Below are positions 15,933 through 25,690 of a stretch of DNA of 36,524 nucleotides, in pieces. Position numbers and translations under genes: made by a program. The notes beneath the pieces are model-generated. The model was given only the letters and a program-made list of their open reading frames with translations, searched no databases and was not told where the DNA came from. Every line of letters starts with the position of its first letter. The stretch's first letter is position 1. Origin of the DNA: Hadesarchaea archaeon (GTDB taxonomy: Archaea; Hadarchaeota; Hadarchaeia; Hadarchaeales; Hadarchaeaceae); contig JAUWBN010000013.1 in assembly GCA_030601675.1 (NCBI GenBank), positions 1 to 36,524 of the forward strand, in the 5' to 3' direction.

Positions 15933-16187
15933 ATGGCAGTTCAAGTAGTTAAAAAAGATGGCAAGACCGAACCCTTTCAGCGCCAGAAAATAGTCAACGC
16001 GTGTACAGCCGTAGGGGCCCCCGCAGACGTCGCCGCCAGCATAGCCGACGAGATCGAGAAGTCAGCGCGCGACCAGATGCCGACGAGCGAGATCCGAACC
16101 ATGGTCCTGGACAGGCTTGGCAAGATAAAACAGGACTGGGCAAATAACTGGACGCAGTACGATCAGACCAAAGGGGAGAAGAAGTAG
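15933..16187 (+). CDS. Stand-alone ATP-cone domain protein
   Basis: The 84-residue protein is little more than an ATP-cone. VVKKDGKTEPFQRQKIVNAC is the usual first strand and helix, and MPTSEIRTMVLDRLGKI is the usual closing helix. In NrdR and ribonucleotide reductases this domain binds ATP or dATP as a regulator. Here there is no zinc ribbon or reductase attached. The ATG at 15933 follows GGAGGTGG with good spacing. It is divergent from thiC and lies 43 bases upstream of the SAM hydroxide adenosyltransferase gene on the same strand. It may be a nucleotide-sensing small regulator. Confidence 0.75.
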   Translation: MAVQVVKKDGKTEPFQRQKIVNACTAVGAPADVAASIADEIEKSARDQMPTSEIRTMVLDRLGKIKQDWANNWTQYDQTKGEKK

Positions 16188-16230
16188 CGCTCTCCCCTTG
16201 CGCCAAATCTGCGGCAGGCGATGGGGTAGA

Positions 16231-17564
<1,334 letters not shown>

Positions 17565-17582
17565 GGCTACAAAATTCTTTTT

Positions 17583-19418
17583 CTATAATTCTACTTCACT
17601 TATCTCGCTCAAATCCTCTAGGTTGTTCATTTTCACCAGTTCATCCGAGATGGTGTAGAGCACATTATCTATGTAAAGAGATCTTTTGACAGAGTAGTCG
17701 TGGTAATAACGGTAAGAGGAATAAATGTAACTGTCACGTGGCCAAATTTCATCGTATTTCGCATGAGTTATCGTCCCTTTGAGCACGATGCCATCTTCCA
17801 ATGAGATACCAAATACGTAGGCGTCCTGCTGGGAATAATACCCAATTGGCATCACGAGGAGGTTCTTCGCCCTGCTGAACAGGAATGCCTTGTGATCTCG
17901 CAAAGCGTAGGAATCAGTTCCCCAACTACCTACCTCATATTTCGATATCTCCCTCGGGTTTTCGGGATCACTCACATCGAAGAGGGCTATCTTCACTCCG
18001 GTTTCCTTGCCCACACCGATTATGTGAGTTTCATCGTAGGGGTGGAGATAATCCGAGTACCCAGGTATTTTCAGTTCTCCAAGAATTTTTGGGTCGTGGG
18101 GGTTACTCAGATCCAACACAAACAATGGATCAACCCTTCTGAATGTTACTAGGTAAGCCCTATCCCCAAGAAACCTCGCGGAGTAAATTCTTTCGGTGGG
18201 GGCAATGTCCTCCAGCTTCCCGACGATGTTAAGATCTTCGTCAAGAACGTAAACGTGATTTCGGGCCCCATTACCCCAATCCGTGGTGGTGGCTATTCTG
18301 AAGTATTCTTGGTACTCATCCATAGAAAATTGATTCAAAACATGTCCCGGAACTTCGCCCCAGCATTTGTACTTGATTGTCCCATCAGCTATGGATATTT
18401 TGTGAATAATTGTTTTTTCCGTCTCCCAGTCACTCATTTCGCTTGACCAATCTCTCAGTGGATATACCCAGTAATTAGTGTAGGTTATGTAAATGTTGTT
18501 TGAGGAAACGAAGACGTTCTGGGTTACGCCGATGAGGAACGTTTCGCTTGTTATTTCCTCGCCATCCTCTTGCGTGTTTATCGCCATTATGGTCGTGAAC
18601 TCGTACGAATAATCGTGAATGTTTTCAAAATAGTAAATTTCAGTCGCTGAAACTGTTTTGGTGTTGCCATTGGAAGAAATGTGGGGCAGATTTATTTTCT
18701 CCGCCCAATAGTAAATTGTTGGTGAATTTATTATCACGTAAACATAACTCTCTACCATTCTCGAATCAAAATAGTGGCCATCGAAAGAAATGTCTCTTGT
18801 TAGGAGGGGGTTCTCCCTGTCTGAAACATCGTAAACTTTGACATACGCCCATCCGAGCACGACGAGTTTGTTTCCATTTATGAATATCTCAACCGGATCT
18901 CCGCTCACTTCTATCTCGGAAAGGATTCTAGCGTTTTCGGCGGGATATGCGTTAACGATGACCACTTTGCTTCCAGAAATGACATAAATGTATCTTCCGT
19001 CGGTCTTTACGATGTCCGCCTCATCAACGCCTTCAACTTGGATATTAGTCGTTGAATAATCTGAATCTATTTGAGCGGCTGAATTTGCGACGAGACCAGA
19101 TTTTGTGCCTGTCCATGTCTCCGTTAACGAGCCGAACCTTGGAACCATTGGAACCGGCAGGATTGATTCAGAATAATAAGCGTCGCCATAACCGACACTT
19201 CCCTTCACAAAATTTTCCAGCTCCTCATAAGATGAAAATTTCTTCAAGTAATTCTGTCTACTGTGGCTCATATCTTCTTCAGCGATCAACCCCGCCGCGG
19301 TGATGAGAATTGGGGTAGCCAAAGCTGCCACAGTGGCCCCGATCAGAACGACCGCCACAAACGATAATTTAGCCTCTATCAAATACCATGCCGACACGGG
19401 CGGAAGCCAGCGCCTCAT
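17583..19418 (-). CDS. Membrane-anchored or secreted beta-propeller protein (Beta_propel family)
   Basis: A 611-residue protein with an N-terminal signal anchor (LSFVAVVLIGATVAALATPILITAAGLIA) and a large exported domain. The phrase TTNIQVEGVDEADIVKTDGRYIYVISG is the hallmark of the archaeal and bacterial Beta_propel family. Successive blade-like segments (VKVYDVSDRENP, LFVLDLSNPHDPKILGELKIPGYSDYLHPYDE, IALFDVSDPENPREISKYEVG) follow. Its role is unknown; surface sensing or binding is plausible. ATG 19418 has GGTGA upstream and a TTTAAAT TATA box about 35 bases upstream. It is divergent from the winged-helix gene at 19524, and the shared intergenic region carries repeated GTTTC-type sites. It is distant from any neighbour in metabolism. 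Confidence 0.82.
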   Translation of the reverse strand: MRRWLPPVSAWYLIEAKLSFVAVVLIGATVAALATPILITAAGLIAEEDMSHSRQNYLKKFSSYEELENFVKGSVGYGDAYYSESILPVPMVPRFGSLTETWTGTKSGLVANSAAQIDSDYSTTNIQVEGVDEADIVKTDGRYIYVISGSKVVIVNAYPAENARILSEIEVSGDPVEIFINGNKLVVLGWAYVKVYDVSDRENPLLTRDISFDGHYFDSRMVESYVYVIINSPTIYYWAEKINLPHISSNGNTKTVSATEIYYFENIHDYSYEFTTIMAINTQEDGEEITSETFLIGVTQNVFVSSNNIYITYTNYWVYPLRDWSSEMSDWETEKTIIHKISIADGTIKYKCWGEVPGHVLNQFSMDEYQEYFRIATTTDWGNGARNHVYVLDEDLNIVGKLEDIAPTERIYSARFLGDRAYLVTFRRVDPLFVLDLSNPHDPKILGELKIPGYSDYLHPYDETHIIGVGKETGVKIALFDVSDPENPREISKYEVGSWGTDSYALRDHKAFLFSRAKNLLVMPIGYYSQQDAYVFGISLEDGIVLKGTITHAKYDEIWPRDSYIYSSYRYYHDYSVKRSLYIDNVLYTISDELVKMNNLEDLSEISEVEL

Positions 19419-19452
19419 TTTGTTTCACCAATGAAAGATGGTCAAACCCTAG

Positions 19453-19506
19453 ATTTAAATTAAGTTTCGTAAAAGAAACATAATTTATAAGTTTCATAAA
19501 TGATAC
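19453..19506. promoter_or_regulatory. Divergent promoter with two related 18-bp sites
   Basis: AAGTTTCGTAAAAGAAAC at 19462-19479 (a GTTTC/GAAAC palindrome) and AAGTTTCATAAATGATAC at 19489-19506 match at 15 of 18 positions. The second abuts the TTTATAA TATA box (19484-19490) of the rightward gene. The first abuts the ATTTAAAT (19453-19460) that serves as TATA box of the leftward gene. Binding at either site could block both promoters. On the leftward strand part of site one can also be read as a BRE next to TATA, so the functional split is uncertain. Confidence 0.5.
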
Positions 19507-19523
19507 TTTATGCGGTGCTAAGC

Positions 19524-20285
19524 ATGCGTCACTGGCTCCTTGGTACGATGATAGCTTTGGCGGTGCTGGGGGCGGCTACTGTCACGTCCTACGTTGTCCT
19601 CGACCATTTCTACGGTGAAAAATACGTCATCACCTTAACCCAAACTGTAGTTATCGAGAATTCGGGACAGCAGGTAACCATAGACAACGTCCGATATGAG
19701 GTGGAGAATTGGGAACCGGTTGAAACCTGGACTGGTACAGCTGATTATTACTTAATACATTACACGACGGTTGATGTAGAGACCCCTCCAGCGGGTGAAG
19801 GGGTTGGCGGCACGAGATCGACAAGCGTGCCGAAAGAAGCCTATGAACGAGCACAAGCAACCGAAGAACCGGTCACTGTTTTCAACACTACGACTACGGA
19901 GACAAAGCCGATCGATGCCCTACCGATCGCCGCAAGCATCGGTATCGGGATGGGAATTGTGGTCCTCGCCGTTTGGGCCGGGTATCGGCAGATGTGGGGC
20001 GACGCAACATCAACGCTGCTTGAACACGGACTCCACGACATGACAGTGAGAGATGTGGAGATAGTGGGGCACATAATGGAGCTGAAGGAATTCACCATCC
20101 CCGAACTCATGAAGCTGACAAAGACCTCCAAAGTCACGGTCTGGCGAACGGTTCAGAAACTAGTTGAACGGGGGCTAGTGCAGTCAACGGATCAGACCAA
20201 GCTAGCCGCAAACGGGCTCGGAGGCAGGGGGAAGCCCAGCCATATTTACAAATACACCGGCGAAAAAGGAGAATCCAAAACCTAG
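19524..20285 (+). CDS. Membrane-tethered winged-helix transcription regulator
   Basis: The protein has an N-terminal transmembrane helix (WLLGTMIALAVLGAATVTSYVVL). An exported domain of about 100 residues follows, then a second transmembrane helix (ALPIAASIGIGMGIVVLAVWAGY). The cytoplasmic winged helix contains FTIPELMKLTKTSKVTVWRTVQKLVERGLVQ and a basic wing (GGRGKPSHIYKY). It can thus sense outside and bind DNA inside without a partner kinase. ATG 19524 fits a start of transcription about 25 bases after TTTATAA at 19484; the frame is open from 19500. It is divergent from the beta-propeller gene and may regulate it and itself. A membrane protein at the right edge of the window has the same N-terminal layout. 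Confidence 0.75.
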   Translation: MRHWLLGTMIALAVLGAATVTSYVVLDHFYGEKYVITLTQTVVIENSGQQVTIDNVRYEVENWEPVETWTGTADYYLIHYTTVDVETPPAGEGVGGTRSTSVPKEAYERAQATEEPVTVFNTTTTETKPIDALPIAASIGIGMGIVVLAVWAGYRQMWGDATSTLLEHGLHDMTVRDVEIVGHIMELKEFTIPELMKLTKTSKVTVWRTVQKLVERGLVQSTDQTKLAANGLGGRGKPSHIYKYTGEKGESKT

Positions 20286-20313
20286 GCGTATTTTTTCGTC
20301 TGGTGAAAAAGTT

Positions 20314-20613
20314 TCAAAACTGAAATAAATATTTTGGGAGTAGAATTCTACCGTTCTGAACCTCGATGCTTTCTGCAGCGAGCAGTTTCGCTTTTTGCTT
20401 GGTGCCCAACTTGTAACCTCCAATTTTACCATCCGACCTCACCACGCGGTGGCAGGGTATTTTTATCGGGTGAGGATTTCTAGCCAGAGCATTGGCGACG
20501 GCTCTCCACGCGCGAGGCCTGCCCAGAGCTCGCGCAAGCTCCTTGTAAGTCGTCACCTTGCCCTTGGGGACCTTTGATACCAACTCCAAAACGCTTGCCT
20601 GAAATCTCGACAT
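20314..20613 (-). CDS. ogt: Methylated-DNA-protein cysteine methyltransferase, minimal form
   Basis: MGMT transfers the alkyl group of O6-alkylguanine to its own cysteine in a suicide repair reaction. The PCHRV active-site motif is present (IPCHRVVRSDGKIGGY). The helix-turn-helix arginine-finger region KVTTYKELARALGRPRAWRAVANALARNP precedes it. At ~99 residues it contains only the DNA-binding/catalytic domain and lacks the N-terminal domain of typical MGMTs, as in many small archaeal and alkyltransferase-like proteins. Presence of Cys distinguishes it from the alkyltransferase-like (ATL) proteins. I prefer ATG 20613 to a TTG at 20640. It is divergent from rtcA. Confidence 0.88.
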   Translation of the reverse strand: MSRFQASVLELVSKVPKGKVTTYKELARALGRPRAWRAVANALARNPHPIKIPCHRVVRSDGKIGGYKLGTKQKAKLLAAESIEVQNGRILLPKYLFQF

Positions 20614-20671
20614 TTGATTCGTGAGGATATTCGCTTTCAACTCTTATATTTGAAGGACCTAACTTCTGCTG

Positions 20672-21736
20672 ATGATCGAGGTCGATGGCTCGATGGGCGA
20701 GGGCGGCGGGGCGGTGCTCCGGACGGCACTGGGACTGAGCGCGGTCAGCTGGAAGCCCGTCCACATTTACAACATCCGCGCGAAACGGACGAAGCCCGGG
20801 CTCCAGCCCCAACACCTGCGGGGTGTCGAAGCGCTCAGCAAGCTCACGAACGCCCGAGTTGAAGGGCTGGAGCTTCACTCGAAGGAGCTAAAGTTCGAGC
20901 CCAGCGCCATAGAGGGTGGCAGATATCGCGTCGACATAGGGACCGCGGGAAGTACCACGCTAATTCTACAGATCTTGATGCCGGCCGCGGCTTTCGCCGG
21001 CAAGCCCGTGGAGGTTGAAATCACAGGCGGGACCGACAACCCGTTCGCGCCCCCCATCGACTTTTTAAAAAACATCACCCTACCCACGCTGCGCAAGATG
21101 GGATATCGGGGTGAGGTTGAATGCGTCCAGCGGGGCCACTACCCGCGAGGCGGAGGGATCGTGCGCGCGCGGATCGAACCCGTCGAAAAACTGGGAGCGC
21201 TCAGGTTAACGGAACCCGGGAGGGTGGTTCGCATCGCGGGAGTAGCGCACTGCGTTCGCCTACCGGCTCACATCGCGACCCGAATGGCCCACGCGGCGAG
21301 CATGGCGTTGATCAAGGCCGGCCACGCCAAGGTCGACATCAAAGCCGAATCCTACCCCCCAACCCGAGACCCCCACCTCGGCCCTGGGACCGGGATAACC
21401 CTCTGGGCCGAAACCGAGGGCGGCGCGATCCTAGGGGCGAGCTCGCTGGGCAAGCGGGGAAAGCCGGCCGAACAAGTTGGGCGAGAGGCTGCAGAGAGCT
21501 TGCTCAAGCAACTTCAAACGGGCTGCGCGGTCGACCGTCACCTGACCGACCAACTCGTGCCCTACCTAGCGCTCGCTGAAGGCACATCTGAAATAACGAG
21601 CGCCGAACTCACCTCGCACGCGCTGACGAACATCGCGCTGGTCGAGCAAATCTTGGGCGTGAGATTTGAGGTCGAGGGGCAGCGAGGGCAACCCGGACGC
21701 ATCCGGGTCGAGGGGCTGGGGTTCGCTCGTAGGTAG
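20672..21736 (+). CDS. rtcA: RNA 3'-terminal phosphate cyclase
   Basis: RtcA turns RNA 3'-phosphates into 2',3'-cyclic phosphates through an enzyme-adenylate on histidine. The N-terminal IEVDGSMGEGGGAVLRTAL matches the family signature (A replaces the more usual Q/N after GGG). Other conserved stretches are NIRAKRTKPGLQPQHLRGV, GTAGSTTLILQILMPAA, GGTDNPFAPPIDF and GYYPRGGG-like RGHYPRGGGIVR. The adenylation motif is CAVDRHLTDQLVPYLALA (HxxDQ). Its length of 354 aa is normal. A TATA-like CTTATATT lies about 30 bases upstream of ATG 20672. The neighbours do not include RtcB or other RNA ligase genes. Confidence 0.92.
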   Translation: MIEVDGSMGEGGGAVLRTALGLSAVSWKPVHIYNIRAKRTKPGLQPQHLRGVEALSKLTNARVEGLELHSKELKFEPSAIEGGRYRVDIGTAGSTTLILQILMPAAAFAGKPVEVEITGGTDNPFAPPIDFLKNITLPTLRKMGYRGEVECVQRGHYPRGGGIVRARIEPVEKLGALRLTEPGRVVRIAGVAHCVRLPAHIATRMAHAASMALIKAGHAKVDIKAESYPPTRDPHLGPGTGITLWAETEGGAILGASSLGKRGKPAEQVGREAAESLLKQLQTGCAVDRHLTDQLVPYLALAEGTSEITSAELTSHALTNIALVEQILGVRFEVEGQRGQPGRIRVEGLGFARR

Positions 21737-21740
21737 CCAC

Positions 21741-22634
21741 TCAGGTCAAGAAGCTGATCAACACCATGATGGAAAACACCACGAACATCAAAATTGAAAG
21801 CTGTGCTGGCCGCCACCTGCGTTTGAAAACAAACTTGAGGTCCTTGTAAGTCGCTCCCATATTCTTCCGCACTCCCCTGATCCCCCATACGACCACTGAA
21901 AAGTAGAGAAATGCGACAACTGCTAAGAAAACCACCGCGAGTAGTGGCATCGTCATGAAGTTCCAGAAGATCTCGGGCGAAACGTAAGCCTCAATCGGTG
22001 CCGCGAGGAAAATCAAAAACGCGCCCACTCCGGCCACCAAGAGGAAATCCACCAAGAACTCCTTGACCTCACCCTTGTGCCTCCGAAGCTCCCGTTTTTC
22101 CTCCCTCGAGAAGCCCCACGTCCATAGATTTCCACTGCGCTTCGCCACCGCCGCCATGTGTCCCATTCCCTTCCAGAGGGCCCAAGCCGCCCGCAGTGCA
22201 ATCGCCGCGACGATGAAGATGCCCGTGAGTTCAAGCACGCCGTGAACGAAGATGCCTGCCACGAACGCTAGGAATACCCCCGCCCCTGCAAAGTGGTACC
22301 AGTAGGAGAGGTTCATCCCAGTAAAGTAACCGCCGAGTAGTAGCGACGGGAAGCTGAGGTAGGCTGGGGTTCCGGCCACGTACAGCCCGGCGACCCTCAA
22401 GTTGTGGGACCAATAATACTGCGTCCGCGCCCAGTCGTCCATCCGCCCGACGTTCTCGACCGCGTTCTTATACTCCTGTGCCCCCGGTTGCTCCAAGAAC
22501 TCGGATGGCTTGTAAGCTAGGATATAGTAGGCAGAGCTCAGGGCCATCACGAGCAGGCCCAAGACGATGACGAGAGATATCGCCGAGGAACTCCGCCTGA
22601 AAGCGTCGAGCGTCCTCCTCGCGGGGTTCACCAT
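21741..22634 (-). CDS. SpoIIM/DUF95 family integral membrane protein
   Basis: The product has about five hydrophobic helices. The signature GGYFTGM...GIFVHGVLELTGIFIVAAIALRAAWALW, a conserved H-G-x-x-E-x-x-G-I-F in mid-membrane, is that of the stage II sporulation protein M family. In archaea these proteins are of unknown function and sometimes pair with RDD or AAA genes. ATG 22634 or GTG 22631 follows GAGGTGG; an ATG at 22664 is possible but overlaps hisI by 14 bases. It is the last gene in line with the histidine operon, its start overlapping or touching the hisI stop, so it is probably co-transcribed but has no evident link to histidine synthesis. Confidence 0.78.
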   Translation of the reverse strand: MVNPARRTLDAFRRSSSAISLVIVLGLLVMALSSAYYILAYKPSEFLEQPGAQEYKNAVENVGRMDDWARTQYYWSHNLRVAGLYVAGTPAYLSFPSLLLGGYFTGMNLSYWYHFAGAGVFLAFVAGIFVHGVLELTGIFIVAAIALRAAWALWKGMGHMAAVAKRSGNLWTWGFSREEKRELRRHKGEVKEFLVDFLLVAGVGAFLIFLAAPIEAYVSPEIFWNFMTMPLLAVVFLAVVAFLYFSVVVWGIRGVRKNMGATYKDLKFVFKRRWRPAQLSILMFVVFSIMVLISFLT

Positions 22635-22650
22635 TCCACCTCGGCGCTTG

Positions 22651-23049
22651 CTAGCCGTAAACATCCTCAGGCTTGAACTTCCGCTTCAGCACCCGAGTTA
22701 GCCTGCCCCGCTTGACCTTACGGTAGAAGCAGGAACGATAGCCCTCGTGGCACGCCGCACACACCTGCTCGACATCGAAGACCAATGCATCGCCATCGCA
22801 ATCGACCCACACATCACGAACTCGCTGGTAGTGCTTCGATTGCTCGCCCTTCAGCCATAGTTTGCGCCGCGATCGGCTCCAGTAGTGCATCATACCTGTA
22901 GTCAGGGTCTTCAATACCGCCTGCCTGGTCTGGTGTGCTACCATGAGCACTTGTTTTGTTTTGAAGTCCCGTGCAACGGCTGTGACGAAGCCATCCCTGA
23001 AGTTAAGAACTTTTACGACCTCTCTTGCCTTAAGGGGGGTTAACTTCAA
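22651..23049 (-). CDS. hisI: Phosphoribosyl-AMP cyclohydrolase
   Basis: HisI opens the adenine ring of phosphoribosyl-AMP, the third step of histidine synthesis, and binds zinc. The family motifs are MMHYWSRSRRKLWLKGEQSKHYQRV (usually KGExSGH), DCDGDALVFDVEQVCAACHEGYRSCFYR with the zinc cysteines. The product is monofunctional; no HisE (PRA-PP pyrophosphatase) domain is fused, and hisE is not found in the window. The start appears to be a TTG at 23049, one base after the hisD stop, so coupling is tight. Confidence 0.92.
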   Translation of the reverse strand: MKLTPLKAREVVKVLNFRDGFVTAVARDFKTKQVLMVAHQTRQAVLKTLTTGMMHYWSRSRRKLWLKGEQSKHYQRVRDVWVDCDGDALVFDVEQVCAACHEGYRSCFYRKVKRGRLTRVLKRKFKPEDVYG

Positions 23050-23050
23050 A

Positions 23051-24349
23051 TTATCGCCCTTTTAACCTTTCACGGATGCTTCGGGCGTGCCCCGGAAGAC
23101 CCTCAGCCTCGGCAAGCCTTTCTGCGGTAGCCGCCACGCGCTTCAGGCCACGCTTGGTTAAAGTCTGGAAGGTGGGCAGCCTGACGAAATCGAGCACCGA
23201 GAGTCCCGAGCGTTTCTTAGCCCCACCACCCGTTGGCAAGATATGATTGGGCCCTACCGCGAAATCGCCCGTTGCCACCGGCGAGTAAGGTCCGATAAAA
23301 ATTGCACCCGCATTCTTCACCCGCCTCAAAACTTGCCTCGGGCGATTTACCATTAGCTCGAGGTGCTCGGGGGCGTAATCGTTCGCGAACCCCAACGCCT
23401 GCTTGAGGTTAGCCGCCACTATCACTCGTCCGTACTTCTCGAGGGCCCGTCTGACGATCGCTGACCGTGGATTTCCCTCAAGCATTTCCTTGATGGACTC
23501 ACGCACCTTGGACGCTAACTCCTGAGATGTCGTCACGAGAACCGCCGCTGCCGCTGGGTCGTGCTCGGCCTGTGCCAACATGTCCGCCGCGACGTACGCT
23601 GAATTAGCCGAAGCATCCGCGATGATCAAAACCTCGCTCGGACCTGCGGCAAAATCTACATCGACATTTGGTGCGACAACTTGCTTAGCGGCTACCACAT
23701 AGACGTTTCCCGGCCCGACTATCTTATCGACCTTTGGGATCGTCGCGGTGCCATATGCCATCGCCGCTATCGCCTGAGCGCCGCCGACCTTGAAGACAGC
23801 ATCGATGCCAGCCACGTCAGCAGCCACCAGCACGACCGCGTTAACCCTGCCATCCTTCTTGGGCGGAGTACATGCTATTATTTGCCCGACCCCTGCAATT
23901 CGCGCTGGGATTGCAGCCATGAGCGCGCTCGAAGGGTAGCTCGCCAATCCGCCCGGGATGTAAATACCAACCCTCGCCAAGGGACGCACGAGTTGCCCTG
24001 CCCTGATGCCCGGCTGGAGCTTCATCGACCACTCACGGGGAAGCTGCCTGCGGTGAAATTTCTCGATCGCCGCCGCCGCACGCTTGATCGCTTTTACCGT
24101 CTTTCCGTCGACCTGCCTGTAAGCGGCATCGATCTCCCGCCCGCTAACGCGAAGCTGTTTTCGATCAAGCCTGACGCCATCGAGGCTTCTCGTGTACTCA
24201 AGCAGGGCTTCGTCCCCACGCTCCCGCACGTCGGCCACGATTTTGGCCGCTTTTGGCATGACCGATGAGACATCAAGTTCAGAGCGTTTGAGCAGCTCTT
24301 CCCGTTCCGCCTGCGAGCACTTCCAAAGGCGAACGATCTTCAACATCAT
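23051..24349 (-). CDS. hisD: Histidinol dehydrogenase
   Basis: HisD oxidises L-histidinol to histidine in two NAD+-dependent steps, using zinc. Motifs visible are VGIYIPGGLASYPSSALMAAIPA, KIVGPGNVYVVAAKQVV, FAAGPSEVLIIADASANSAYVAADMLAQAEHDP, NDYAPEHLELM (catalytic Glu-His pair) and YSPVATGDFAVGPNHILPTGGGAK. The length of 432 aa is standard. Start is ATG 24349 (a second ATG follows directly). It lies 10 bases after hisF in the operon order hisG-A-B-F-D-I. Confidence 0.95.
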   Translation of the reverse strand: MMLKIVRLWKCSQAEREELLKRSELDVSSVMPKAAKIVADVRERGDEALLEYTRSLDGVRLDRKQLRVSGREIDAAYRQVDGKTVKAIKRAAAAIEKFHRRQLPREWSMKLQPGIRAGQLVRPLARVGIYIPGGLASYPSSALMAAIPARIAGVGQIIACTPPKKDGRVNAVVLVAADVAGIDAVFKVGGAQAIAAMAYGTATIPKVDKIVGPGNVYVVAAKQVVAPNVDVDFAAGPSEVLIIADASANSAYVAADMLAQAEHDPAAAAVLVTTSQELASKVRESIKEMLEGNPRSAIVRRALEKYGRVIVAANLKQALGFANDYAPEHLELMVNRPRQVLRRVKNAGAIFIGPYSPVATGDFAVGPNHILPTGGGAKKRSGLSVLDFVRLPTFQTLTKRGLKRVAATAERLAEAEGLPGHARSIRERLKGR

Positions 24350-24359
24350 GAGCCCCCAG

Positions 24360-25115
24360 TTATACCCTCACCGCCACGCCGCGCTCTCGCAGGTAGCGCT
24401 TGACCCCTTCGACCGTGTAGGTGCCGAAGTGAAAGATGCTTGCGGCTAGCGCGGCATCCGCCTTGCCATCGGTCAAAACCTCGTAGATGTGCTCGAGCTT
24501 GCCAGCACCCCCTGAGGCGATGATCGGTATGTCTACTGCCTCAGCGATCGCGCGCGTTCCTTCGATATCGTAACCCTCTTGCGTGCCATCGGTGTGCACA
24601 CCCGTGTAGAGGATCTCACCAGCGCCCAGCGATTCGACCCGCCTCGCCCACTCTATCATATCAATTCCAGTGGGTTTCATCCCGCCAGAGACGCGCACCT
24701 CCCACTTTTTTTCTGCAATGACCTTTCCATCGATGGCGCTCACCACCCTCTCCCTACCGAACTCGCGAGAGAGTTCACGCATGAGCTCTGGCCTTCTAAC
24801 TGCGGCGGTGTTCACCGAGACCTTGCTAGCCCCGGCATCTAGGATAGCTCTAGCATCCTCAACGCTTCGTATGCCTCCACCGACGGCCAGCGGGATTGAA
24901 ATCACACTTGCTACCTTTCGAACAACCTCGAGCAAAGTCGGTTTGTTCTCAGGGGTTGCCGCGATATCTAGAAGCACTAGCTCGTCCGCCCCATCTTTCT
25001 CGTAACGCTTGGCGAACTCAGCTGGGTCGCCGACCTCTTCCACGTCCCTGAAGCACACGCCCTTGACGAGTTTCCCGTGTCTCGTGTCGATGCAGGGGAC
25101 TATTCGCTTGTACAC
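24360..25115 (-). CDS. hisF: Imidazole glycerol phosphate synthase subunit HisF
   Basis: HisF is the TIM-barrel cyclase that, with HisH, closes the imidazole ring. It begins IVPCIDTRHGKLVKGVCF (catalytic Asp in CID, usually CLD), with PLAVGGGIRSVEDARAIL, VVSAIDGK (second catalytic Asp), PTGIDMIEWARRVESLGAGEILYTG and IIASGGAGKLEHI. The usual SMDRDGT segment reads GVHTDGT, so the Asp of the SMD triplet is replaced by His. The partner hisH gene is absent from the window, so either it lies elsewhere or ammonia is used. The start overlaps the hisB stop by one base. Confidence 0.93.
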   Translation of the reverse strand: MYKRIVPCIDTRHGKLVKGVCFRDVEEVGDPAEFAKRYEKDGADELVLLDIAATPENKPTLLEVVRKVASVISIPLAVGGGIRSVEDARAILDAGASKVSVNTAAVRRPELMRELSREFGRERVVSAIDGKVIAEKKWEVRVSGGMKPTGIDMIEWARRVESLGAGEILYTGVHTDGTQEGYDIEGTRAIAEAVDIPIIASGGAGKLEHIYEVLTDGKADAALAASIFHFGTYTVEGVKRYLRERGVAVRV

Positions 25116-25690
25116 TACAGTACCCCCTTGGTGCTCGGCACGCCACGCCTCCGAGGTGCCCTGCTCACCGCTCGGGCTAACGCTACTCCCAGCGCCTTGA
25201 AGATCGCCTCTGCCTTGTGGTGGTCGTTTTTGCCGCGAAGCACTTTCACATGCAGGTTGAACCTCCCGTTCGTCGCGAGGGTTTCGAGCAGGTGCACGAC
25301 CATATCGCTGCTCAAATCGTCCAGCTTTCGCTTCGAGAACTTTGCCTCGATGTCCGGGTAAGCTCGCCCGCTGAGATCGACCGCGGCGAGCACCAGTGCG
25401 TCGTCCATCGGCACCACCGCGTCGCCCATGCGCTGGATGCCCACCTTTTTACCCAGGGCCCGCTCGATAGCCTCGCCCAGAGCGATCATGGCATCCTCGG
25501 CGACGTGGTGCTCGAAGTCGCCACGCGCCCTAAGCTCGAGGTCAAAACAGCCGTGCTTGGCGAAGCTCGCGAGCAGGTGGTCGAGGAATTTTATGCCAGT
25601 GTCAACCCTCGTCCTGCCCGAACCATCCAATTTTATCTTAACCTCAACCCTCGTTTCCTTCGTCTTTCGCCTGCCCCTGCCAACCCTCAT
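25115..25690 (-). CDS. hisB: Imidazoleglycerol-phosphate dehydratase
   Basis: HisB dehydrates imidazoleglycerol phosphate, using two manganese ions held by histidine-rich motifs. These are GIKFLDHLLASFAKHGCFDL, DFEHHVAEDAMIALGEAI and KNDHHKAEAIFKALGVAL, all present and in order. The product is monofunctional (191 aa), without a fused histidinol-phosphatase domain. Its ATG overlaps the hisA stop by four bases (ATGA), a mark of translational coupling. Confidence 0.95.
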   Translation of the reverse strand: MRVGRGRRKTKETRVEVKIKLDGSGRTRVDTGIKFLDHLLASFAKHGCFDLELRARGDFEHHVAEDAMIALGEAIERALGKKVGIQRMGDAVVPMDDALVLAAVDLSGRAYPDIEAKFSKRKLDDLSSDMVVHLLETLATNGRFNLHVKVLRGKNDHHKAEAIFKALGVALARAVSRAPRRRGVPSTKGVL

